Shown one piece after another: positions 11,393 to 19,783 of a DNA stretch of 30,151 nt (the stretch's first letter is position 1; each line of letters starts with the position of its first letter). A program made the translations under genes and the position numbers. Source of the stretch: Phytophthora quininea (taxonomy: Eukaryota > Oomycota > Peronosporomycetes > Peronosporales > Peronosporaceae). The stretch spans positions 1-30,151 of the forward strand of contig JAAVTG010000247.1 in NCBI GenBank assembly GCA_011947345.1. Reading direction: 5' to 3'. Under the pieces are notes generated by a model, which was not told where the DNA came from, did not search any database, and saw only the letters and a program-made list of their open reading frames with translations.

Positions 11393-12248
11393 CTAGAAGC
11401 AGCTTCCGTTGACCAAGGACTCGATCCAGGAATGAACTCGTGAGACGCGTCCGAATACGGAGGGCGAGTTTTCTACTCCACAGCGCTCGCCCCAGCTCAC
11501 GACGCCGATTAGGATATCCTCGCCGGTCGACGATTTCTTGATCAACGGACCGCCAGAGTCGCCGTAGCAAGCACTTTTGCCAGAATCGCTGCCAGCACAC
11601 AGCATGGTGTCGTCCACGACATTGATGGGGTTTAATTTCACAAGAGTTTCAGCGCACTTCTTTTGATTCCACAGGGTGAGCTGCTCTTGCTGGAGCTCGT
11701 AAGCCTGGGTGTCATTTTCCCCGTTCGACCCCACCCGAGCAAGGTTACTTCATCGCCTTCTTTGAAGTCGGAGTCGTCGGCAGCAGCGAGCTTCACCGGT
11801 TGGTATGAGCTGGCCCTCTCAAGTTCCAATACCACGAAGTCATCGGTGAACTGCGCTCCGTTCCGGTAGTTTGGATGGTTCATGATCGACACCACTCGGA
11901 TCCGTTCGCCATCTTGCGTGCCGTTGGCGTAGTAAGAACCGATCGAGACCCAGCGAATATACGCGTCGACGCAGTGGGAAGCGGTCAGCACGTGCTTTGG
12001 CGTAATGAGGAGCCGCCGCAGAAGTTCCAGTCATCTTCCACCGATCGCACACCAGTCACATACGGTCTCACTCCGACTGGAGCATTCTCGCCAGCAACAA
12101 CCAGCGACGTGCCGATCATGTCGTTGGATGAGATTGGGGCACCGACATCGCGGACTTGGTACTCGTCGTGCGTGGTACTGCCTTGAGCGTTTGCGGACGA
12201 AGGAACCGGGAGCAGGGCGACGAGAGCAGTCGAAGCGATGATCTTCAT
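11393..12248 (-). CDS. GIP-A1: secreted trypsin-like protein with apparently intact catalytic triad
   Basis: Secreted S1-fold protein. A signal peptide covers about residues 1-22 (MKIIASTALVALL..., cleavage near NAQG). The mature part carries FCGGS, TASHC (catalytic His, about 11980), TDDFVVLELE (Asp, about 11855), SACYGDSGGPLI (Ser, about 11560) and GVVSWGERCG. Thus all three triad residues are present, unlike every other copy in this window. The length of about 285 residues fits the family. The frame changes twice, at 12009-12010 and 11729-11732, each consistent with one missing base in a C/G run; the A2 paralogue has the extra base at the first site. It could be an active protease or a GIP ancestor that keeps its triad. 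Its promoter is shared almost exactly with A2. Confidence 0.75.
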
Positions 12249-12257
12249 TTTGTACCT

Positions 12258-12416
12258 AGTGAGTTGTGGAGGTGAAGAGGTAAGATGAAGAGTGGTTTGC
12301 TTTCGCCTAACTCCACAGGACAGTACGAAAGCAGCAGCAGCCCATCGTCACCTCGAGTGACGGATCACAAGAACTCAAAGAATACGCGACGCTATTAACG
12401 TTTTTCGCGCAATCGG
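12258..12416 (-). repeat. A-type GIP promoter, copy 1 (near-identical to 19784-19942)
   Basis: These 159 bases, read on the minus strand, match 19784-19942 on the plus strand with a single difference that I can see (position 3-4 after the GATTGCGCGAAA motif). The match ends 9 bases before the A1 ATG and 5 bases before the A2 ATG, where sequence and coding regions diverge. Confidence 0.85.
12282..12297 (-). promoter_or_regulatory. Oomycete core promoter (Inr-FPR) of GIP-A1
   Basis: On the minus strand AACCACTCTTCATCTT matches about 11 of 16 positions of GCTCATTYYNCAWTTT and lies about 35-50 bases before the ATG at 12248. The identical string precedes A2, and a close variant precedes GIP-C. 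Confidence 0.55.
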
Positions 12417-12540
12417 CGATTGGGTCATGGGCTCTATGACCCTGCCGACAGGTCCTTCCAACATCTTCGGATGGGCGTGCAGAGATTAGTATGAGTCAGA
12501 CTTAAAGGAGGGGATAATGATTAACTATATTGTTATCAGG

Positions 12541-13268
12541 GTCATGCTGTATCCCCTATCGGCATTCCCCGTTGTTGCACAGCACTCCCAAACTGAGCCG
12601 GAGGTTTGAACCGTCTTGTCTTGACTGGTGTTGGTAACGCTCTCTCTCGGAGCAATGGCTCGGACCTGCCGTTGACACCTTCTCCACATGTATCAATACT
12701 CGGGTTGTTGCTGACGTGTCCACATGGACGACCAGGTTTCGTACCTGCCACAGCAACGCGATACCGATAGCTGCATAACGCCCACCAAATCCTGTCTGAA
12801 GCCTCTCCGTTGCCCGTGTGCCACGCGCCGTGCCAACGGACCACCCGATGCTGAAGAATACTCGCTAGTGGGGGTGGCTTCCTTGTCGTGAAGAAAACCC
12901 TGTGAGCGTCTACCTCCGCCAAAGTGACTTCGCGACCAACCCAGTGTTCCAGACACCTCTTCCAGCAGAGTTTCGCCCGCCCGCTTGCACTCTCACGCTA
13001 TATACGTGCTGGTGACCCTGCCTCCAGTGCAGCCCTCATCTTGCGGACATCCTACTTGATCCTTTCGACCAGGGCAGTAGAGATGCAGTTGTAGTGTCGC
13101 CATTCTGTACGCCACCCAAACTTGATCGTTGGTTAGCATGTTCTTATGTTCCCAGGGTTCTTTGGGAGATTGGCGTTGTTGGCTCTGAATGCATGGACTC
13201 GCTTGAGGTGTTTTCTCCCATTTTGCCACCACGTTGTCCAACCCGTCACATGCCTCCCTACGGAACTA
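12541..13268. other. Unassigned 0.73-kb block of the left arm
   Basis: No gene recognised. Minus-strand frames of 80-126 codons exist but overlap in conflicting frames and show no domain, signal peptide or transposon motif. The block separates the A-type promoter from the B'-type promoter and has an equivalent at about 18985-19722. No terminal repeats or target duplications are evident, although a fragment of a mobile element is possible. Confidence 0.5.
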
Positions 13269-13377
13269 AAACCCGTCCGAAGATGTTGTGTTCGCCGCAG
13301 TCGTTCACTACGCTCCACATTTTGAACCGACTCACTTCGGTATTAGCAACTTCCTCCTCACCTCCCCATCGACCAAG

Positions 13378-13452
13378 ATGGTCTCTGTTCTCGCTGTCGC
13401 CTTCGCTCTCCTCCTTGTCACTACCGGAACAGTGGTTAGCTCCTCGGGATAG
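13378..13452 (+). pseudogene. B' stub (left): signal peptide of a B-type GIP ending in a stop
   Basis: Starts like B1 with the same promoter (TTCACTAC...GACTCACTTCGG) and the signal peptide MVSVLAVAFALLLVTTGTVV, then stops after 24 codons. Beyond the stop the DNA is no longer B-like: it becomes the reverse complement of the A-type GIP promoter. It is therefore a recombination remnant and not a shortened functional gene. A counterpart is at 18808-18882. Confidence 0.75.
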
Positions 13453-13545
13453 TACGAAAGCAGCAGCGCGACCATCGTCACCTTGAGTAACGGATCACAA
13501 GAACTCAATGAATACGCGACGCTGTAAACGCTTTCGCGCAATCGA
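13450..13545 (-). repeat. Reversed A-type GIP promoter fragment (left)
   Basis: Read on the minus strand this matches the A-type promoter, including GATTGCGCGAAA (13532-13543 as its complement) and the CTTTCGTACT stretch. It points into the B' stub, so it drives no recognisable gene. The B1 promoter begins immediately to its right. Confidence 0.75.
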
Positions 13546-13646
13546 CGAGTGACCAGTCTGTAGACGTATGTTGAAGCCCATCCGAAGATTGCATGGTGTG
13601 TCGTTCTCCAGTGACGCAGCAGTTCACTACGCTTCAGTTTTTGGAC

Positions 13647-13664
13647 CGACTCACTTCGGTATTA
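13647..13664 (+). promoter_or_regulatory. Core promoter of GIP-B1
   Basis: CGACTCACTTCGGTATT resembles the oomycete Inr-FPR core (about 11 of 16 matches) and lies about 40-55 bases before ATG 13703. It is followed by a C-rich tract. The same string precedes B2 and both B' stubs. Confidence 0.5.
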
Positions 13665-13702
13665 GCAACCTCCTCCCCACCCCCCACCCCCTTTCAACAG
13701 AG

Positions 13703-14519
13703 ATGGTCTCTGCTATCGCTGCCGCCTTCGCTCTCCTCCTCACCGCTACGGGTGCCAGTGCTCAAGGAAGCTCAAGTTCAATCGCGTCTCAAAGTGGTTC
13801 GAGCGACGGTGTCTACAATGACACAGTCACTAGAGTCGACGTTCCTGTCGGTTCCAAGACGTACATGGCGAATCTCCGCATGACCCGGAACGGCACGAAC
13901 ATCTGTGCTGGTGTATTGATCTCCCCACCCACGTGCTCACTACAGCGGTCTGCATGGAAGCAGACCTTCGTTGGGCCTACATCGGCTCACGCTTCGCCAA
14001 CGGTACCGACGGTGGCGAACTGTTTAAGATTTCGGCAATGTTGCCATACCCGTCGGCCTTGGGGTCACCGAACGACCTCATGGTAGTGGAACTGGCGAGT
14101 CCTAGTTCGTTTGAGCCCATTGCCCTGCCGGCGGCGGACGGGTCCGACACCAAAGCGAACGGGTCGGCGACAATGATCGGGTGGCCGTGGATCAAGGCCC
14201 AGTCCACGTGGTCTTCGGAGCTGCAAAGTGGCGAGGTTACCGTCGTGGCCAACGAGCAGTGCTCGACGATGATGCCGTCCGACGGTCCGTCAATTGACGA
14301 TTCCTTGATGTGTGTCGGGGTCGTGCCAATGAAGACCCGTGCGGAGGAGATATCGGCAGCCCGGTGATCGTCAAGGGCTCGAGTGGCCAGGATGTGGTGG
14401 TGGGAGTCATTGCGTGGGGCTACGATTGCTACCTGGTTAACATGCCAAGCGTGCTCGCCCGTGTTTCATCTGTGCGGTCGTGGATTGATTCGGTTCTCAA
14501 GGGCTCCTGTGTCCACTAG
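13703..14519 (+). CDS. GIP-B1: secreted pseudoprotease of the glucanase-inhibitor type
   Basis: Secreted S1-fold protein lacking protease residues, the hallmark of GIPs, which bind and inhibit host endo-beta-1,3-glucanases in the apoplast. Signal peptide: MVSAIAAAFALLLTATGASA, about 20 residues. The His position reads TTAVC (Val), the Asp region NDLMVVEL is kept, and the Ser motif reads GGDIGSP (Ser to Ile). A low-complexity Ser-rich segment follows the signal peptide. Two frame changes, at 13923-13926 (C run) and 14317-14320 (G run), each fit one missing base and recur at the matching positions of B2. ATG 13703 is preferred to the in-frame ATG 13568 because it begins a clean signal peptide after the core promoter. 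Function as a glucanase inhibitor is inferred from family and residue losses. Confidence 0.75.
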
Positions 14520-14667
14520 AAGAGCATCAGCAACGGCGTGGACTTGGTTCTTCTCGTAAAAATAAATCAATTGCTAGATGCATGGGATTTCCTCGCATGT
14601 CTTCTAGCTGCTTGGATTTCTTTCTGATCAGGTGTTCCAACGAGGATTCAAAAGCGTGGAGTTTGCC

Positions 14668-16687
14668 TTACTTCGTCGATTCGTTATCAGGTGGGGCCAT
14701 GGAGGCGTCTTGGCCGTCAGCCCACGCCTGAATTGCAGCAAGAAGAGCTCCAACACCTGCGCATAGCGTAATGATTAGTAAGATATCGGCGCATGCACCG
14801 CTTGTCAACATACCGTCACCGAAAGCAAGCTTAGCAGCTCCTGCAGCTGGGTCCAAGCCGAAGTTGGCCATAACAGCGTTAAAGTTACCGGTCTGTAGGG
14901 CACTCACGAGCGATCCAATGCTCTGGCGTAGCTGAGGCGAACGCAGCTATGCAAGCGTATTTGTAGTCGTCGTTAGACAGATCCGCAGACAGTCCCCATT
15001 TTGTTAGCTTTACCGTGGCGCGAAGCTCCGTAGGCGTTTGCGAACCTTCTGGGAGATGAGGAAGCAGTGCAGCGACACAAGCCGGGTCGTCCAAGATGCT
15101 GCTCAAGTTATCAGCGCTCAGCAATTTTGTGAGCGACACCGGCTTCGGCTGCTGCTTTCCGTACAATAGCGTCGTCAGAAAAGCGAGTCCGATCAAAAAT
15201 GTCATCGATACAATGCTCACCGCAAACTGTTGGAAAGAAGCCATCGCGCGCTGAAGGTCCGCCGTCGTAAGAGTCCCTCCAGCGGGGGCATTAGCCGCAG
15301 ACGCTGGTGCGGGAGCCGGAGCCGCGGGTTGTGCCGGTGTTGCAGGCGCAACAGGTACTTGGGATGTCGGAGCAGCGGGCGTGGATGCTATCGTGACAAA
15401 ACAACAAACACAGAGAGCAAGTTAATTTGTAATGCTGGCATTGCAGGAATCCGTCGGTCGCAGCGGTGAACAGCCTACACAAGATACAGGAAAACCGAGT
15501 AAGAAAAATGATTCCAAGTAATCAAGCAGTAAAGAGATCGCTACTTACATGGTGGAAGAGTAACACGGTGAGCACGAACCAATGCAGTACTTTGTTGGGG
15601 AATTACATGTTGCTACCTACCCTCTCGGGGCGTGCATCCCTCAGCTTAGGACGACGTGTCCATATTGCCACCCCCAGATCCACTGCCACCGTCTCCGCCG
15701 CGACCGGCGGGTCTGTTCCCACTCCCCGAGTCGTTACCTGCATCTCCACCTGCATTGGGGTTGGAATTGCCTCCGTCCCGCATGCTCTCCTCGATGGCGA
15801 GACGAAGCAGTTCGTCCTCGTCCATCTCGTCCACCTCCATGCCGCTCACGTCATGTTCGTGTTGGGTGGACGCTGTCGTGGCGGCGGCCGAGCTGCCACC
15901 GCCGTTCTGCGAAGCCTGTGACGACGACACCGCCGACGTGGCCGGCGACGAGGCCGCAGACTGCGCCCCCGCAGGCAGCCCCATGTTTTGCAGGATGTTC
16001 TGCAGCTCCGACATTTGCACGGCCTGGCCGCCGCCGCGGCTCTGGTCGCCAGCGCCCATGGCGCCGAGCATCTGCATGATGGCGTTGTGGTCTAGCTGGA
16101 CATTGCTGCCAGCAGAGCGTCCACTGCTGTCCCCACTGGAGGACGCAGCCTGCGCGTTGTTCATGCAATCGTTGACCTTTTTGACCAGCTCTTCATCGCG
16201 GGAGCTGTCCTTATTCTAATCAACGGTGGACATTGTTAGCAAAAACACTGACGTGATCCACGATGGAGTCTTCTGTACCTGCATCCAGAAAAAGAAGCGG
16301 CGAGACGAATTCTTGTACTGTAAAATGTAGACACGGTCATCCGGACGCCCAGTGTCTACCTTGGCGAAGTGCGCGTCCTCCGGGAAGATGATAAAGTCCT
16401 CGGGGCTGGCGCCCGTCTGTCTATCGACCCACTGGAAGTGCAGTAGCTGGTCGTCCCCGCGAGAGAGACACACCTTGCCCTTCTCCAGCTGCGGCGTGAT
16501 CAGGAACTTGCCGTTGGCCGTGGGCTTGACCGTCATCTTGCCGGCGTTGAAGCTCACGAGCTCGTTCTGCAGTACAGAAACGGGTTAGAGGGAGCGCAGC
16601 AAAGTGGGGAAGCTGGAGACGCACTCGACCGGCTGTGCTGGGCGCGCCGAACACGTTGCCGAACTGCGGGAACAGCGACGCCGACAT
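14668..16687 (-). CDS. RPN13: RPN13/ADRM1, proteasomal ubiquitin receptor, with UIM-like motif
   Basis: Subunit of the 26S proteasome lid/base interface that binds ubiquitin (PRU domain) and the deubiquitinase UCH37 (DEUBAD). Exons on the minus strand: 16625-16687, 16279-16566 (PRU: FNAGKMTVKPTANGKF to RRFFFWMQ), 15621-16215 (Ser/Gly-rich linker with the UIM-like DEDELLRLAIEESMRD), 15221-15387 (Ala/Pro-rich linker, LTTADLQRAMASFQQ), about 15014-15154, 14814-14946 and 14668-14756 (the last three form the DEUBAD: LPEGSQTPTELRAT, SPQLRQSIGSLVSAL, FGLDPAAGA, AAIQAWADG). Introns are 57-67 nt except the 233-nt one at 15388-15620; the exon boundary near 15155-15220 is uncertain. An in-frame TAA occurs at 15646-15648, before the phase-compatible donor at 15620. 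It is the only housekeeping gene inside the GIP island. Confidence 0.88.
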
Positions 16688-16731
16688 CTTCTCTCTCGAC
16701 TTGGTCGCTTTGGATACTGAGGGGAAACTGT

Positions 16732-16757
16732 GGAGGGTTTTGGCCAATGAGAGAGGT
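16732..16757 (-). promoter_or_regulatory. Core promoter of RPN13 with CCAAT-type element
   Basis: On the minus strand CTCTCATTGGCCAAAACC lies about 50-65 bases before ATG 16687. It matches about 10 positions of the oomycete Inr-FPR consensus and includes an ATTGG/CCAAT element. Confidence 0.45.
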
Positions 16758-16833
16758 TTCAGATATTTTCAATTGTTTTTCTTGAAAAAGTGAAAAATGC
16801 GAAAACTTCATGCAAACTCGTCTTCAGCTCTCA

Positions 16834-16963
16834 GATTGCGCGAAAGCTGTATGCCGCGCGAATTCATTTCGTTCTTATGATCCGTCGAGCTTGTCGATCT
16901 CTCCCGGGATGGACACGTTGCGCTCCCAATCGATCTTGCTGCGAGCAAACCACTTTTCATTTT
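16834..16963 (+). promoter_or_regulatory. A-type GIP promoter of GIP-C
   Basis: Diverged copy of the A-type promoter. GATTGCGCGAAA is at 16834-16845, and the core AACCACTTTTCATTTT is at 16948-16963 (about 12 of 16 matches to the oomycete core). It lies about 36 bases upstream of ATG 16999. Confidence 0.6.
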
Positions 16964-16998
16964 TCCCAGCATCCCCTCCCCAACTTTCGCAACTTCGG

Positions 16999-17620
16999 AT
17001 GAAGTTCCTCGTTTCGATCGCTGCTATACTCGTCGCTCTCCTCTCAGTTTCATCACCAACCGATGCTCAAGGCAGTACACACGACGAATACCAAGTCCGC
17101 TATGCGACGACCGCGCTGATGGTTGCTGGCGAGAATGCTCCGGTCGGAGTGTGACTGGTCTGGGGTCAACGGCACCGATGACTTCGTGGTATTGGAACTT
17201 GAGAGGGCCAGCTCATACCAACCGGTGAAACTCGCTGCTGCCGACGACTCCGACTTCAAAGAAGGTGGCAATCGGATGGGGTCAACGGGGATAACGACAC
17301 CCAGCCGTACGAGCGACGACAACTCCAACTAGAGCTGTGAAACCAAGATAAGTGCGCGAGGGCTGTGCTCCTATGAGCGTCGTGGACGACTCTATGCAGT
17401 GCGCTCAAAAAGGGTGTTGTGTGTGTGTGTGTGGGGGGCTCAGCTTCGGAGACTATGGGACACCATTGATCAAGGAATCGTCGACGGGGAGGACGTGCTG
17501 ATCGGAGTCGGGAGCTGGGCTTTTGGATCCTCGTCTAATTATCTGACCAGAGAGACGTTCGAGCAGCTAGCTCACGAGTGCGGCGAACGCGATGAGATAG
17601 ATCGATCTCATGTTTTTCAG
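16999..17620 (+). pseudogene. GIP-C: internally deleted, mosaic GIP pseudogene
   Basis: Begins with an intact signal peptide (MKFLVSIAAILVALLSV, mature start near AQGSTHDEYQVR) closely resembling A1, then stops after GENAPVGV. A deletion of about 75 codons removes the disulfide and His region and fuses the N-terminal part to the Asp region TDDFVVLELERASSYQP. The 3' half (about 17300-17530) resembles A2 more than A1 and carries GDYGTPL where A1 has GDSGGPL, so the Ser is lost too. Several stops and frame changes occur, and a (GT)n run precedes six G at about 17412-17436. Not a functional gene. Confidence 0.8.
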
Positions 17621-17743
17621 TGAGGTACATTGGTTTCATTTAACTCGGTTGGCTAACGACTCTCAGTGGCCAAATGATCGATCTCATGCAATTGATATAT
17701 TTTTTACGAGAAGAACCAAGTCCACGCCGTTGCTGATGCTCTT

Positions 17744-18557
17744 CTAGTGGACACAGGAGCCCTTGAGAACCGAATCAACCCACGACCGCACAGATGAAAC
17801 ACGGGCGAGCACGCTTGGCATGTTAACCAGGTAGCAATCGTAGCCCCACGCAATGACTCCCACCACCACATCCTGGCCACTCGAGCCCTTGACGATCACC
17901 GGGCTGCCGATATCTCCTCCGCACGGGTCTTCATTGGCACGACCCCGACACACATCAAGGAATCGTCAATTGACGGACCGTCGGACGGCATCATCGTCGA
18001 GCACTGCTCGTTGGCCACGACGGTAACCTCGCCACTTTGCAGCTCCGAAGACCACGTGGACTGGGCCTTGATCCACGGCCACCCGATCATTGTCGCCGAC
18101 CCGTTCGCTTTGGTGTCGGACCCGTCCGCCGCCGGCAGGGCAATGGGCTCAAACGAACTAGGACTCGCCAGTTCCACTACCATGAGGTCGTTCAGTGACC
18201 CCAAGGCCGATGGGAATGGCAACATTGCCGAAATCCTAAACAGTTCGCCACCGGTGCCGTTGGTGAAGCGTGAGCTGATGTAGGCCCAACGAAGGTCTGC
18301 TTCCATGCAGACCGCTGTAGTGAGCACGTGGGTGGGGAGATCAATACACCAGCACAGATGTTCGTGCCGTTCCGGGTCATGCGGAGATTCGCCATGTACG
18401 TCTTGGAACCGACAGGAACGTCGACTCTAGTGACTGTGTCATTGTAGACACCGTCGCTCGAACCACTTTGAGACGCGATTGAACTTGAGCTTCCTTGAGC
18501 ACTGGCACCCGTAGCGGTGAGGAGGAGAGCGAAGGCGGCAGCGATAGCAGAGACCAT
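17744..18557 (-). CDS. GIP-B2: secreted pseudoprotease, inverted twin of B1
   Basis: Inverted copy of B1 with the same signal peptide and the same lost residues (TTAVC in place of the His motif, GGDIGSP in place of the Ser motif). Differences are few: for example SSRFTNGTGG against GSRFANGTDGG, which lacks one codon, plus a handful of substitutions (YPSALGSP against FPSALGSL). Both frame changes of B1 recur at 18334-18337 and 17943-17946. Either they predate the duplication, or the same homopolymers were mis-called twice. Start at ATG 18557 as in B1. Confidence 0.75.
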
Positions 18558-18716
18558 CTCTGTTGAAAGGGGGTGGGGGGTGGGGAGGAGGTTGCTAATA
18601 CCGAAGTGAGTCGGTCCAAAAACTGAAGCGTAGTGAACTGCTGCGTCACTGGAGAACGACACACCATGCAATCTTCGGATGGGCTTCAACATACGTCTAC
18701 AGACTGGTCACTCGTC

Positions 18717-18825
18717 GATTGCGCGAAAGCGTTTACAGCGTCGCGTATTCATTGAGTTCTTGTGATCCGTTACTCAAGGTGACGATGGTCGCGCTGCTGC
18801 TTTCGTACTATCCCGAGGAGCTAAC
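18717..18825 (+). repeat. Reversed A-type GIP promoter fragment (right)
   Basis: Starts with GATTGCGCGAAA (18717-18728) and continues as the A-type promoter to about GGAGCTAACCACT, where it fuses to the B' stub read on the opposite strand. Mirror image of 13450-13545. Confidence 0.75.
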
Positions 18826-18882
18826 CACTGTTCCGGTAGTGACAAGGAGGAGAGCGAAGGCGACAGCGAGAGCAGAGACCAT
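18808..18882 (-). pseudogene. B' stub (right)
   Basis: Signal-peptide-only fragment (MVSALAVAFALLLVTTGTVV) of a B-type GIP ending in TAG. It is the inverted counterpart of 13378-13452 and differs from it by one residue in the part read. It is preceded by a B-type core promoter. Confidence 0.75.
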
Positions 18883-18984
18883 CTTGGTTGAAAGGGGAGG
18901 TGAGGAGGAGGTTGCTAATACCGAAGTGAGTCGGTTCAAAATGTGGAGCGTAGTGAACGACTGCGGCGAACACAATATCTTCGG

Positions 18985-19722
18985 ATGGGTTTTAGTTCCG
19001 TAGGGAGGCATGTGACGGGTTGGACAACGTGGTGGCAAAATGGGAGAAAACACCTCAAGCGAGTCCATGCATTCAGAGCCAACAACGCCAATCTCCCAAA
19101 GAACCCTGGGAACATAAGAACATGTTAACCAACGATCAAGTTTGGGTGGCGTACAGAATAGCGACACTACAACTGCATCTCTACTGCCCTGGTCGAAAGG
19201 ATCAAGTAGGATGTCCGCAAGATGAGGGCTGCACTGGAGGCAGGGTCACCAGCACGCATATAGCGTGAGAGTGCAAGCGGGCGGGCGAAACTCCGCTGGA
19301 AGAGGTGTCTGGAACACTGGGTTGGTCGCGAAGTCACTTTGGCGGAGGTAGACGCTCACAGGGTTTTCTTCACGACAAGGAAGCCACCCCCACTAGCGAG
19401 TATTCTTCAGCATCGGGTGGTCCGTTGGCACGGCGCGTGGCACACGGGCAACGGAGAGGCTTCAGACAGGATTTGGTGGGCGTTATGCAGCTATCGGTAT
19501 CGCGTTGCTGTGGCAGGTACGAAACCTGGTCGTCCATGTGGACTCGTCAGCAACAACCCGAGTATTGATACATGTGGAGAAGGTGTCAACGGCAGGTCCG
19601 AGCCATTGCTCCGAGAGAGAGAGCGTTACCAACACCAGTCAAGACAAGACGGTTCAAACCTCCGGCTCAGTTTGGGAGTGCTGTGCAACAACGGGGAATG
19701 CCGATAGGGGATACAGGATATG
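18985..19722. other. Unassigned block of the right arm
   Basis: Counterpart of 12541-13268 with no recognisable gene. A few differences between the copies (for instance an extra GA unit in the GAGAGAGAG run near 19610-19622) show the arms are not perfectly identical, so both are genuinely present in the assembly. Confidence 0.5.
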
Positions 19723-19783
19723 ACTTTGCAGGCAGATCTGGCGCAACATCTTCGGATGGGCGTCCAGAGATTAGTCACTCTCG

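Larger units (their letters stand above)
12541..14573 (+). repeat. Left arm of the 2-kb inverted duplication
   Basis: This segment is repeated in inverted orientation at 17688-19722 with near identity. It contains an unassigned block (12541-13268), the B' stub (13378-13452), a reversed A-type promoter fragment (about 13450-13545) and the complete B1 gene (13703-14519). Identity ends inside the shared 3' flank TTCTCGTAAAAA. The B1 and B2 products differ by only a handful of residues, implying a recent duplication or continuing gene conversion. Confidence 0.9.
17688..19722 (-). repeat. Right arm of the 2-kb inverted duplication
   Basis: Inverted, near-identical copy of 12541-14573. It contains B2, a reversed A-type promoter fragment, the B' stub and the unassigned block. 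Together the arms enclose 14574-17687, with RPN13 and GIP-C. Confidence 0.9.

Noticed and set aside
12542..12922. Minus-strand open frame of 126 codons in the left arm, and its twin at 19339-19707
   Set aside because: Overlapping alternative frames are equally long, no domain or signal peptide is visible, and the two copies differ by a frame-changing length difference in the GAGA run. Treated as unassigned repeat sequence.
14885..15244. Apparent small membrane protein with a hydrophobic segment near residue 10-30
   Set aside because: The hydrophobic stretch is an in-frame intron of RPN13; the flanking residues match the DEUBAD region.
17412..17436. (GT)n and G6 run considered as a regulatory microsatellite
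   Set aside because: It lies inside the dead GIP-C sequence and is most simply slippage in a pseudogene.
18383..18667. Alternative frames at the B1/B2 5' ends (from ATG 13593 and its twin)
   Set aside because: They overlap the genuine signal peptide in another frame and carry no signal peptide or domain.
12541..19722. Inverted arms considered as long terminal inverted repeats of one giant transposon
   Set aside because: The spacer holds an intron-containing RPN13 gene, no transposase, and no target-site duplication is visible at the arm ends. Segmental inverted duplication explains it better.
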